From Coptis chinensis (Eukaryota; Streptophyta; Magnoliopsida; Ranunculales; Ranunculaceae), in assembly GCA_015680905.1 (NCBI GenBank), contig CM027377.1, forward strand, positions 21,290,501 through 21,354,500: DNA of 64,000 nucleotides. Direction: 5' to 3'. This document shows, piece after piece, positions 11,530 through 22,455 of this stretch (positions within the stretch are counted from its first letter, which is position 1; every line of letters starts with the position of its first letter). Position numbers and translations under genes: made by a program. Below the pieces are notes generated by a model. The model did not search any database and was not told the origin of the DNA. It worked only from the letters and a program-made list of their open reading frames with translations.

Positions 11530-12599
11530 CCTTTGACGTTTAGTGTAGTTCCTTTCACTTCCATATATTGGTAAGTGCACCATTCAGGTAACCGGGCCTT
11601 CCCTACAGAGTGTGTGGCTGTAAGTACCGGATCCTAAGTCCACGTTTAACATAATTCACGTTTTCCACTCTTGCATGTTTTCTCGGTTTCTGAGTCATGT
11701 TCCTATATGGTGTGAATTATGTCTTTATTGCTTATTGTTTTTCCTTATATTAATCCGTATTCATAAAAAGAAAAAAAATATTAAAACCATAAAAATAGTA
11801 ATCTAGCACGTCTCGGGAATTTGACTTTAAAAGACCCACGTTTTTAAACAAATTTTCAAACTTCGTTGTCAAAAATTTGTTTGGGGGTGGGGTGAAGGTC
11901 TTTCCATTCTTGATTGCTTCCATTTTTTTTGCTTATGCTGTTTAATCGTATTTTGATTCGGGTTGACATTATCTATGAATTTAGATTTCATTTGTTCGCA
12001 TAGCTTACGTCATTCACGCACTTCGAGACATTTTCTATATTTTTATATGTCAACCATGGTTAGAATAGAGTGTTTTATCGATCATTAGATTGGAAATTCT
12101 CTGCTGATCATTTTCATAGCTCATTCGCAAAAATCAGACCGTTAACGAGTCGAGAATTTCAGTTTTAAGTTTGCACGCATAGGGACAAAATGGGTATTTC
12201 CAAAATTGTTTGGGCTTGGGCCCAAAATATCGTAGTCACGTGCCTCGCACGTGAGTCCACATTAGCCAAAATGCATCGCGAGTTCTTCATCTTCCTCACG
12301 CCATCAACCTCCATTAAACCATCGAACCTTAAAAAAAAAAAAGAAAAATAAAAAAGAAAACCACCATCGATTTTCTCCACTCCAATCAAACCACCCATAC
12401 CAAATTCAACCCTTACACCAATTCATCTCTTCCACGTCCATTAAACCACCCAAAACATAAACATAAACCAAAATTTTCTCCAAAATCGCACCAATCAAAC
12501 CCAACCAACCACTCAAACCAAATTTCGATTTCTTTGTTCAATACCTCTCCTCCACCTTACCCTGACTCATTTTCGAAATAAAAAAAAAAGGCTCAAACC
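11530..12599 (+). other. Athila post-pol non-coding segment
   Basis: There is no coding support in this 1.1-kb stretch. It includes an A-rich patch near 11770, the first internal polypurine-like motif at 11878-11890, and pyrimidine/A-rich sequence (12280-12600) just before the first extra ORF. It may hold the splice or promoter signals for that ORF, but none could be identified with confidence. Confidence 0.5.
11878..11890 (+). repeat. Internal polypurine-like motif, copy 1
   Basis: The 13-mer TGTTTGGGGGTGG is identical to the core of the true PPT at 17316-17328. It lies about 350 bp after the integrase stop. Confidence 0.75.
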
Positions 12600-13565
12600 A
12601 TAAGAATTCTTTCGGAACAAGCTTTTATTGCCGACCATTTTACACCTTTTTACAGTGACGAGATGATTAGTAAGAGGTGGACGAAGTTGTGGTATTCGAC
12701 GAATGACTTTTATCACACTGATTTGGTGATGCAAATCTATAAGAAGAGGGAGTTGGATGGTCGGATTATTTTTTGTGAAGGTGAATAATACGACGAAAGA
12801 AGTGTGTACAGATGTGTTTAGGATTCTAGACGTTCACCCAAGACACAATCTCGTAGCCACAGCGCAAGAATCCTAGTATGGGGGATAGAGGCGTTGATGA
12901 GAGAGACTGTGTTGGAAGAACAATACAATACGAAGTCGCATTGTGTTCGACAGTCATCTCTGAGAACCACCCATCTGGTTGTAGTTCAGTGGGTTGGTAA
13001 GAATGTCATTGGGAAAGAGAAGTTCAGTGACATCAGTTTGAACTGTCTGCACGTTCTTTGGGTATTGCAGCAGAAGAGGTATGATTTTTGCATTCTCGAC
13101 TTTTTGCTAAATATGATTAGAGGCGTTGGAAAAAGCATTGCACCATTCCCTGTTTTGATTACTAAGATCATGTTGCATTTTGGAGCTATTCCGAAATTTG
13201 AACGTATTATGGTGAAGTTGCACTCAAATGCAATTGCTTATACGGAATGTATCCAGAAGACGTGGAGATTGCCTGGAGATAGGGTTATGGAAGATGTTAA
13301 TTCGGATGATGAGGAGGAGGACACGACATGTTTTGATGCCAATGCCTTGGAGAAGTGTAATTCTGATATAGAACGTATGTCAGTGCTGCATCGTGGTTTG
13401 CGTTCCCTGAACCATATTTGTGAAGACTTGCGGAATAGGCAGGTTGCCATTCATGATGAAAATGTGAACCTGCAGAAGAATGTGGAGGCAAACGTCCAGC
13501 GCGAGGATGAACGTTGGGCAGAGATGAGGGAATTTATGGAGGGACAGCGGCAGTTCCGAGACTAA
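12600..13565 (+). pseudogene. Athila extra ORF A (plant-transposon-protein-like)
   Basis: The frame starts near 12600 without an intact ATG (ATA where ATG is expected), then reads ILSEQAFIADHF. It has two stops near 12787-12800 and a frameshift. From 12894 to 13565 it is open for 223 codons. The C-terminal half is acidic then coiled-coil-like (SDDEEEDTTCFDAN, then ERMSVLHRGLRSLNHICEDL). Athila elements typically carry a post-pol ORF of this type, often annotated as putative plant transposon protein or env-like. The opening ILSEQ..F resembles IISEQSFEDLF of ORF B, so the two may be paralogous. Function is unknown. Confidence 0.6.
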
Positions 13566-14296
13566 GTTCTAAGACGCTTGCCACCTTATCAGAGTCCTAT
13601 TTCTAACGACTCTGAGAGGCATGAGCGTCGTCGACGCAGGACTGACGATGCTGGACCATCTTCCTCTCATAGCGAGTAGTTTAGTTGTTTGGTGTTTAGG
13701 AAATTTCCCTGTTTTCGTAGAATTTTATTTCGAGTTGTTTAGTTTATTAGTTAGATTTGGATTATGTAATCGTTTTCGACTATTTGATTGTTAGTTGAAG
13801 TTTTAATTTAATTTGGTTTTTGTCCAAGCATGCAATGATTTTTTCACGAATCCCACCTTCCCGAATTGTTTGGGGGTGGTATTATTATTTTTTGCATTGC
13901 TTTTATCTTATCCACAGTTTTAGAAGTTAAATTTTGCAAACTGTGGAAATATGAGTTGTTGAGAATGTTGCTAGTATTGGTATGGCTAAGATTATATATT
14001 GTTGTAGCGATGGAATTTCAATGAATAGAATTAGGAAGTTGCTATTTTAAATTCAACCAAAAAGCTATTGGTTTATATTTGGAATATGCACCTAACTTGT
14101 TTCCGTTTTGGTTTTAGGATATCCTGTTTCCGGCAATTGCCTTAATAATTTTGGAAACTTGTGGATGTTGGTTTTAGAAACTAAACCACTATAAATACTT
14201 GATTCACTCTACACTTACAAACCACACCTCACACCGTGCACTCTCACCTTTCACTCCTCACTTTTCTCTTAGTTTTTCACTGCAGAGCACTCAAGG
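13566..14296 (+). other. Non-coding segment between Athila extra ORFs
   Basis: No gene is supported here. It contains the second polypurine-like motif (13867-13879) and a TATA-like CTATAAATACTTG (14190-14202) about 100 bp before the GC-rich array. That TATA-like site could be an internal promoter for ORF B; this is inference. Confidence 0.45.
13867..13879 (+). repeat. Internal polypurine-like motif, copy 2
   Basis: TGTTTGGGGGTGG, identical to the PPT core. It lies about 300 bp after the end of ORF A. Confidence 0.75.
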
Positions 14297-14512
14297 TATA
14301 CGAAGCGCACCCCGCACCCTTCACAACCCAATTCCGAGCGCGCCACGCGCTGAAGTGCCTATAACTCTAGCAAGACAGGAGCGCACCCTGAGCCCTTCAC
14401 ATGCCAATTGTGAGCGCACCCCGCGCTGTAGTGCCTGGACCTCGAGCATGACAGGAGCGCACCCTGCGCCCTTCATAGGCCAATTCTGAGTGCACCCCGC
14501 GCCTTTTCCTTC
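14297..14512 (+). repeat. GC-rich composite tandem array upstream of ORF B
   Basis: The same two alternating modules as in the leader array occur here. One is GAGCGCACCCTGCGCCCTTC plus a GGCCAATTCT tail of about 33 bp. The other is GAGCGCACCCCGCGCTGTAG plus GTGCCTGGACCTCGAG..GACAG of about 43 bp. Roughly three rounds are present. Its position before an ORF mirrors that of the leader array before gag. Confidence 0.75.
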
Positions 14513-14590
14513 GTAGCCACTTAAATTTCTGATTTTTGGTGAGTTTTTCCTAGGTTGATTGCAGCACTTCTAGAGCGTATTTGTTGTGAT

Positions 14591-15507
14591 GACATCCCCT
14601 CATATCATCTCGGAGCAGTCTTTTGAAGATTTGTTCCGTAGCGACACCTATGGAGGATGGTTCCGTGATAGAATTGTGTAGTCAAAATGGACACATCTAC
14701 TGGTAAGTCCCGATGACTCCTATTTACCTCAACTTACTGAATATTTCTATAATAATTCAAAATTCTTTTGTCGACCAGATAGAGAACAAATGTTCTCTGT
14801 CGTAGTTAATGATATGACTATGGATTTTAGCAAGTTCTTAGTTGCTTTTGTTGTGGGAATACCTATGCCTGTTCCTACAAACTCATGGGGATATCTAACT
14901 AATAATGCATACCTTTATAACTATGAGTACTTTCACGAGACTTATAGGGGAGGGGTTTTTCGTGTAATGGACCGAGGGCAGTATAACATAGCCCTTGATA
15001 GCCTGTCCCTGAACGTAGGCCTTACCATGTTCTTCATTATGATGAATATTTTAGGGGATTGGCAGTTTACTTCTACGCATAGTACTGTTGGTGACATTTT
15101 CCTTGCTTTAGCTGAGGGACGTCTCCTATATGACAATATTCCCAAAGTTTTAGTGGCTAGTCTAGCTAGAGGCCATAGTATGAGGCATAAGTACTTTCTT
15201 ATGCCTATTTTGGTTTGTCGTAACATGAGCTGTTTTTTCCCTGATTTATGTACCCGCTACACGGATTGGGTTGGGGTTGAAATTACGAGACCCACTAATT
15301 ACGTTGTTCGTTCGTTTCGTGTTATGACTTGGCTGGGATGGAGGGTACAACCTCAATGGGTTGCTCCTTACACCTAATCGGACCGAGTAACACTTAATAG
15401 GTTAGCACGGGTTAATAATACATGGAGATAGGCTTGGCAAGTTATCATGGCGTGGCATGACGCAAAAGAACCTCGCTTCTATGTAGACGAGGATGATGAC
15501 GTCTAAA
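14591..15507 (+). pseudogene. Athila extra ORF B (plant-transposon-protein-like)
   Basis: ATG at 14591 opens MTSPHIISEQSFEDLFRSD. A single in-frame TAG lies near 14680, after which the frame is open as far as 15377 (LARGHSMRHKYFLMPILVC, WLGWRVQPQWVAPYT). The frame appears to continue in fragments to about 15507 with an acidic end (YVDEDDDV). The mid-region FFIMMNILGDWQFTSTHSTV and the ARG..RHKYF block resemble the putative plant transposon protein domain found downstream of Athila pol; this is from family memory. No signal peptide or clear transmembrane pair was seen, so an envelope role is not supported. Confidence 0.6.
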
Positions 15508-17315
15508 TGCTAGATAGGATGTAAGTTTTATTTTTGTTCGTGTCTACTTATGTCCCAAGCAATTTACTTCTTGTAACCCCATAATGGGTGGAACTCATAT
15601 AGAGTTGCGTTTGTTTTTATTTATCTATATTAGTATGTTTTAACTTCGTTTTTCAGATGTTCCAAAATTTCACGCGTTTCTATGGTATTTTTCTATCCTT
15701 TTTATTTCAATACTTTGAAGACAAAGCATGCATTTTGTTTGGGGGTGGCATAGAAACAGATGTAATTTAAGACATCTATTAGGATATAGATATGTACAAT
15801 ATGCACTTGTTTTCTAGTAAAAAAAAAAAAATAAAAAAATCAAAAATATAAATAAAAAGTTATGCTACACTTAGGAATATTGGTATTGTTTTCTTTCTCT
15901 ATGCTTTTAATAATCTAGAAGTTTCACGTTAGCTTTTGCATTAGAATAGTTTTTAGAAACTTAAGTTAATGTGTAGGTAATAATCTTTGCATCTTTCTAT
16001 AAATATATTGCATGAGTATCTATGCTTGTATTAACATCAAGTTTCTGAAATCTAGGCTAGTATACTTATTCTACAAATCCTGTGAGAATATAGCCTAAAC
16101 CCTTATATGAGTGAAATATTTGAGAAATGACATAAGGGAGAAGTAAATTCCGGATAGAGAAATCACACGTCCACTTGCTTGATCACTATGCCATATCTTA
16201 AGCGAGAATTTAGGTCCTCTTTGGATCGATATAGCCAGAAATTCAAATCTTATGAAATTATTTTCCACTAGTCGCCCCTCTGAGCCTTTCTTTAGCCTTT
16301 CATAAACCGCAAATCCTTTACCCTTTTATACAAAACAAAATAAAAATGTAAATCAGCCTACCCATTCTTTGAATGAGTCTGAGAATAGAGATGAAGAATA
16401 GAAAAGAGAAAGACCTTTGAAATCAAGAATTTGTTAGTTGCTTCAAATAAGAAAATAAAGTTTCCATCCAAAGAAAAGAAAAAATAAAAAAAAAAAAAAA
16501 AATAATAATAAAGATTTAGAACTCTAAAAACAGAATCAAAGGAGTCAAAAGCCAAAGAAAAAGAAAAAAATGGCTAAAGATGGAAATAAAGTGTAGAAGC
16601 AAAGTAAAGAACAAAATTTTCTCTAGTTATATAATATGAAGACTCTATTATCTCAGACTGGTTCTTTTTGAATATCCATTTCCTTCATTCTTAAACCATC
16701 ACCTAATCCCCGCAATACCTAATAAAGACCTCTAGCTCAATTACGAATAGGTTAGTGTGATAGTAAGTCGTAGATGTGTTTGATCGACTTCGGCTTCCCT
16801 ATGTGTCATTGAGATTGTAAGGTAAAGTGTGCCCACTGCACACTGGAGTAGCGAAACTTGAGCGGAAAAATCAGAGTGTTTTTGACTTGACATTTATGTG
16901 AGGACCTACTTAAAGACGCTATTCCAAAGTTTTAGAAACAGACCTGTTAGTGCATTACATAGCTACTCATTGTATATATATTTATTCGTAGATGACTGAT
17001 TATTATGCATATATTAGCTTAGGTTTCGACTTGATTATTCTGTATTCATTGCTAGTGAGATGTATAGATATTTGAGAATAAATAAGGAAACAATAGTTTG
17101 ATTTCTTAGTCGTTATAGTATAGATGAAGTTTGTGAGTATCTTCACTGGAAAACTCTCACGAGGCTATAAGTCGTCCACTAGGGAATTCCTAGTAGTTTA
17201 AGGCCTTGTTGCATATGGTCAATGCAATTGCACTCAGCGAAACGAGATTAGTTAGAACTCCATTTTTGGTCACTTATTCTAATTTTTCATATTTGCTTGA
17301 GGACAAGCAAAATGC
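15508..17315 (+). other. Athila 3' untranslated region
   Basis: This is a 1.8-kb AT-rich stretch without coding support. It includes the third polypurine-like motif (15736-15748), homopurine-rich DNA around 16380-16610 and A-runs near 15820 and 16490. Open frames on the minus strand here are low-complexity (Tyr/Phe-rich) and not real. It ends with TTGAGGACAAGCAAAATGC immediately before the PPT, a sequence often seen next to the PPT in Athila and Tat elements. Confidence 0.55.
15736..15748 (+). repeat. Internal polypurine-like motif, copy 3
   Basis: TGTTTGGGGGTGG again, preceded by TTTGAAGACAAAGCATGC. That resembles TTGAGGACAAGCAAAATGC in front of the true PPT, so the similarity extends beyond the 13-mer. 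Confidence 0.75.
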
Positions 17316-17330
17316 TGTTTGGGGGTGGTT
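17316..17330 (+). promoter_or_regulatory. Athila polypurine tract
   Basis: TGTTTGGGGGTGGTT directly abuts the 3' LTR start TGATAAGAGCCC at 17331. This is where plus-strand DNA synthesis would be primed. Confidence 0.85.
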
Positions 17331-17742
17331 TGATAAGAGCCCAAAACTGTAGTTTTAACCCCTTAACAATATTACTTTTTGACCAATTATGTGATTAATA
17401 AGTAAGAGTTAGTACTGTTATCGTGTTCTTATGTATTTCAGGCATTGAAGTCGAATATGTGAAGAAATGCGTCCTTTTTGCAAGATAATAGAGCAAATGT
17501 TGGTTGCTAAGAAGTTCTATGATTAAAGGCCAAGATTCAAGGAGAAAAAAACCTTTTTAAAGCCCAGTCAAAGTTGAAAAGTCAAAGTCAACGCGGGCAG
17601 AAATAGCGTGTAAAAGTCAACATAACTTCCGTAGGACATATCTTTGGACTCAGACCTCAAAATTGGACCTACCATACGTCAAAACGATCGACTCAGAACG
17701 AGCTTTCTAATGGTTCAAGTCTTAACCCAAAGTCAACGAAGA

Positions 17743-20700
17743 TCATGAAACTGAGTTCTTAAACCAAGGTGCCATCTCCGACCACTCGTCCATGATAGTA
17801 ACTTCTATGAAACAGAGAAATCAAAAGAAAAGAGCATTTAAATTTTTTAACTTCTAGCACAAAGAAGAGGGATTTATGCGAATAGTGGAAGAAGCGTGGA
17901 AAAACCCAGTAGTGGGGAACCCAATGTATGTCTTTATGAAGAAACTGAAGGTAACGAAGGGGGCTCTTATTGTGTGGAATCGCGAGAGAGTAGGGAATGT
18001 AATTGATAGAGTTAAAGAAAAGAAGAGAGAGCTGGACGGTATCCAAACAGAATTACAAATACTGCCTCAGAACAGAGATTTGATTACAAAGGAAAAAGAA
18101 GCACTTAAACATTATGTTCATGCAGCAGTAACAGAGGAGGGTTCTACAAACAGAAGTCGCGATCAGGTAATCAGTGTGGGTGACAGCAATACCACCTACT
18201 TCTTTAGATCGGTGCAAGCTCGAAGAGTGGTAAACAAGATCACTTGCTTGATAAACAGAGACGGTAACATCATGCAAGATTTTAATGATATTGGAGATGA
18301 ATGTGTGAGATATTACAAGGATTTGTACAGTCCAAAACAGATGGCAGAGATTAACCTAGCAGTATTTCAAGAGATTGGGCCAAGGCAGACCATAAATGAA
18401 GTAGACCATGCAGATTTACAAAGGCAGATCACCAGAGACGAGATAATAGAAGCTTTGGCAGCCATAGGGAATGAAAAAGCTCCGGGAAGTGATGGATTTT
18501 CAGCACTCCTTTCCAAGTGTACATGGAGAATTATAGGTGATGACTTCATAAAGGCAATACAGAATTTCTTTACCTCAGGTAAGCTCCTTCAAGAAGTCAA
18601 TGCAACTTGCGTCACACTCATACCAAAAGTACATAGTCCATCCAATCTGGGGGAGTATAGACCAATAGCGTGTTGTGGAGTGGTATACAAGTGTATTACA
18701 AAAGTGATGACAAGAAGATTGAAGCAGATAATGCCAAAGGTGATAAATAAGAACCAGTCAGCATTCATTACAGGCAGGAGCATCCAAGATAACATCTTGT
18801 TGTCCCACGAACTCATGCATAACTATCATAGGGATGCAGAACCACCAAGATGTGCAGTCAAAGTGGACATCAAGAAGGCATTTGATTCAGTGAGATGGGA
18901 AGCTATTGAATTCGCTATGGATAGAGTTGGTATGCCTAGGAGATTCATTGAGTGGGTTAAAGTGTGTGTGGAATCAGCTCATTACTCAATCATGATCAAT
19001 GGGGCACCATACGGGTATTTCAAGGGAAAGCGCGGGATACGACAAGGGGACCCTATGTCCCCATACTTGTTTGTCCTTGTGATGGATTTGTTCTCGGAAA
19101 TCATGCACTACACTGTAAAAACAAATGAGTATAAGCTTCCTCACAAATGTAAAAACCCAGTTATAACTCATTTGTCCTTTGCAGATGACTTGATGGCCTT
19201 CATGCAGGGGGATGTTCAAACAGCCACAAAGCTAAAAGAGAATCTGAATACATTCAAAGATTGCACTGGATTAGAAGTGAATGTTCAAAAAAGCCAGATA
19301 TATTTTGCCGGAGTGGATGACAGCACATGCACAGAGATTGAGGGGATACTACAATTCCGGACAGGAGAGCTGCCAGTGAAATATTTGGGACTCCCCTTAA
19401 TTACAACAAGATCGAAATCACCCAGATTGTAGTCCTTTACTCACAAAGGTTACAAAGCGGGATCTGACAATTTGGAAAGGAAAGGCATTGTCATACGCGG
19501 GGAGACTGCAGTTAGTTAAAGCGATTACTTAACAACCTGAGTGTATCTTGGTTTGCATCGTTTATTATGCCGATGAAGATCATTGATAATATAAATAGGT
19601 TGTGTAGGAATTTTTATGGGCCGGGATGTCACCAATCACATGCTTTGATTGGATGGGAGGAGTTGTGTTACCCATAGGAGGAGGGAGGGGGACCGAGGAA
19701 TCGGCAATGGTGAATCAAGCGCCAACATGAAAACACATCTGGAAAGTACTAACAAAGGCCGATACACTATGGGTGGACTGGATACACAGAAACTTGATCA
19801 AAGGTAGGAATTTCTGGCAACTCAAAATTCCAAGTGACTGTTCTTGGAGCTGGCGAAATCTTTTAAAAGAGAGGAAAGAAGCAGCTCAGGTGGCTATACA
19901 CCAAATAGGAGACGGAAGTAACACCAATTTCTGGCTTGATCCATGGCATCCGGGTGGAATTTTGAAAGATAAGTTCCCACAAGTTTTTACTTACAACTCC
20001 ACATGTCACATAAATGCAAAGGTTTCTGAATTTATAGTACAAGGAGAATGGCACTTTCCTGATCGAATTAAGGTTCACATAAGAGAGATAGTGGAAGAGA
20101 TCGACTATGGAACAGAAATAATGGGAGGAACAGATAAGTTAGTATGGACTGCATCAACTCATGGAGACTACAGCCTGCGGGACACTTATGAAGGACTGAG
20201 AGGGACAAAACAACTAGTGCCTTGGCATCAGCTGGTATGGTTTTCAAATTGAATTCCAAGACACTCGTTCATCAGCTGGATGGCGATTAAAGGGGGACTC
20301 AAAACACTAGAGAAGATGAAAGAATGGAATAAAGTTACTATAGATACATGTATATTGTGCTGGAAGGAAGTGGAGACGACAGAACATCTCTTTCATTATT
20401 GTGATTACTCTAAGGAGGTTTGGCAGCTTATACTAGACAAAATGGGATACAATAGATCACAGGCAAACACATGGCAAACAGAAATCGAATGGGTACAGAG
20501 CAAGGCAGCGGGTAAAGGGCCGAAACAAGACGCAATGAGATTAGGATGGAATGGGTTCATATACTGGATATGGAGAACGCGAAATGAAATTTTTTTTGAA
20601 AATAAACAGTCGGGCACAGCTCAGGTGGCTTGTAGAATTTTGAATGATGTCAGAACAAAGTTAGAAGCAATGGATATAAGGATGGAAGAGGGACCCGAGC

Positions 20701-21353
20701 AACAATTTATTCGAGAAAGGTGGAATGTAAATGTGGTATCGAAAGTGAGGAAGATGATGAAATCAGAGGCTGGGAAAAGAGCAGACGAGGGAACTCTAAA
20801 TTTAAACATAGACAGTGCACGCTTTAATGGGCCTTTGGCGGGATGGGCCGCGGTTATAAGAAATGATCAGGGTCAAGTCACAATAGCGAGTAAGGGAAGG
20901 TCCAATAAGCAGACCATTGCCTTAATAGAGCTGCAAGGCGTCGAAAAAGGGATCAAAATGGCTATTTCGCAGGGAATCAGGAAACTCAGAGTGCAGACGG
21001 ATTCAGCAAATGTAATCTCTTTTTTCAAAAATGAAATGCGTTACCCATGGCAAGCAGAACAGATGATGAGGAGCATTACCCAGATGAGAGAGAAATTAGA
21101 GATGTTCACTATTACTCATGTATATCGAGAAGCTAACAAACTTGCAGATGCATTGGCAAGTAATATTCCTACGGTTAGCTATGTAGAATTAGTTCCTAGC
21201 TCTTTTTCGGAGGATGTAAAGAAAATCATATATGATGATGCAGTAGGCAAACTCTATATCCGATTGTAACAAGCTTATTAATCTTTTATTAATGAAAAGG
21301 GGTAGGGGACCTCTATAACAACCTCGCTTGCCCATAAAAAAAAAAAAAAAAAA
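17743..21353 (+). mobile_element. L1-type LINE, 5'-truncated (3.6 kb)
   Basis: The element lies in the Athila 3' LTR and ends in an 18-nt poly-A (21336-21353). Left flank AAGTCAACGAAG and right flank AAGTGGGCGAAAAG look like an imperfect 12-14-bp target duplication; the solo LTR of the same Athila family has AAGTGGACAAAAAG at this point. The 5' end lies within the endonuclease domain, so ORF1 and most of the endonuclease are missing, which is usual for LINE insertion. Confidence 0.9.
17771..21269 (+). pseudogene. LINE ORF2: end of endonuclease, reverse transcriptase, RNase H
   Basis: The remnant opens with ISDHSSMIV (from 17773), the last motif of an APE-type endonuclease. The long open frame 17876-19432 contains RT blocks GNEKAPGSDGFSA, VTLIPKV, YRPIACCGVVYKCITKV, the palm Asp in KVDIKKAFDSVRW, GIRQGDPMSPYLF, and the catalytic LSFADDLMAF (about 19174-19203). 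It ends near LPVKYLGLPL, then a frameshift follows. A zinc-knuckle RVT region (CILCWKEVETTEHLFHYC) lies at 20350-20402. A C-terminal RNase H (NIDSARFNGPLAGWAAVIRN, then HVYREANKLADALAS) ends at 21269. Stops and shifts at 19430-19770 and 20250 make it inactive. Confidence 0.9.
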
Positions 21354-22409
21354 GTGGGCGAAAAGGCTATTGAAGTCATTTCTAGCTGAAAACTCTTTTG
21401 TGGACTGAAGTAATGAGGTTTTGGGCTCGATTTTCCTGCCCAAAACATGGCTCCTAAGCCCATGCACAAAATTGTGGATCTAGACTCTTCTATATAAAGA
21501 GGACTAAGACTTAACTCTTAAGTAATTAGTTTTATATCCAAGTAATTAGTTTTAAAACAAGAAATTAGTTTTTAGAATCAAATACTTAGTTTATATTTCA
21601 AGTTACTTAGTTTCTAATTCAATACTTAGTTAGCTTTAGTTGTCTTAATTTCATAATTAGTTATTCAGAAACTAAAGTTCTAAATTAGCTTTAATTCAGT
21701 TTTAATTCATTTTGAATCTTAGACTATTGTTCAATTAGATTAATAAAGTAATTATCATTTCTTCCATAATGTGTTGTTTTTATTATTCTTATTCCATTAA
21801 TGATAGTTTAATGATTTAAGGCTAAAACCTCCATTAGAGGGGTTTGAGAAAGCCTTGATGATGACTTGATTTTTGTTAGCATAGATATAGTTGTAATGTT
21901 CTATTCTACTCTAGAAAGTAATTAGTTCACCATGAGAATGGGTTTGATTGCTTCACATGCTAGTTATTAGTTGGTAGAGATTACCATGAATAATTAGGGA
22001 TTAGAAATACCCAACCTTTACGTGAAAACGTAAAGATTAGGATTACAACGTATTCTATGCTAGTTTATTAAGTCGAATCAAGGTGGAATCAAATTCCCCT
22101 AATTCCTTCGCATATTGTCAATTTAGTATTGAATTGATGTAGTTTGATTTATATTATCTTGATTAATTAATTCACCATCGTAGTTAAATTCAATTCCATT
22201 ACTCTCACGATTTTGTTAGCTTACACGAACTAGGAAACTTCACATGCATCTAAACGAACTAGGAGTGGAACTAATTCTCTACTCCAAACATATTGCATTG
22301 ATAACGAGAGTAGATAACATTGATATTAAGCACGAATCAACTTTAGTTTTACTTACATTTGAGTTTCATTACTTATTCGTAGGTAAAACTATCGTTTTGC
22401 CTTTTATCA

Positions 22410-22455
22410 TAGACCCTTTAACACCAAACCTGTACATTGGCGCCATCTGCCGGTT
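22410..22455 (+). promoter_or_regulatory. Residual Tat-1 5' LTR end and primer binding site
   Basis: TAGACCCTTTAACACCAAACC then TGTACA (22410-22436) matches the last 27 nt of the 3' LTR at 37430-37456. It is followed by TTGGCGCCATCTGCCGGTTC, a PBS with the expected TGG at 22438. Tat-2 has the same arrangement (TTGGCGCCGTCTGCCGG, complement of 46144-46161). This small remnant is what proves the Athila element entered the Tat-1 LTR. Confidence 0.85.

Larger units (their letters stand above)
2028..22409 (+). mobile_element. Athila-like Ty3/gypsy LTR retrotransposon (degenerate, with nested insertions)
   Basis: The order is partial 5' LTR, PBS, gag, protease, RT, RNase H, integrase, two extra ORFs, PPT and 3' LTR. 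The 582-bp LTR piece at 2028-2609 matches the 3' end of the LTR ending at 22409; both finish in TTTTATCA. The gag start MRLRSG, the protease form ALLDLGVSVNLLP, the RT motif FMDDF and long post-pol ORFs are what Athila elements carry. The coding frames have many stops and shifts, so the element is dead. Nested in it are a CACTA-like element, two solo LTRs and a LINE. The element itself lies in the 5' LTR of Tat-1, since that LTR's last 27 nt follow at 22410. Confidence 0.9.
17331..22409 (+). repeat. Athila 3' LTR (split by a LINE)
   Basis: The LTR starts TGATAAGAGCCCAAAACTG and ends CCTTTTATCA. Without the LINE at 17743-21353 it is about 1468 bp, close to the 1491-bp solo LTR of the same family. 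The next base begins the residual 5' LTR of Tat-1, so the target duplication of the Athila insertion should begin at 22410 (TAGAC expected). Confidence 0.92.
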
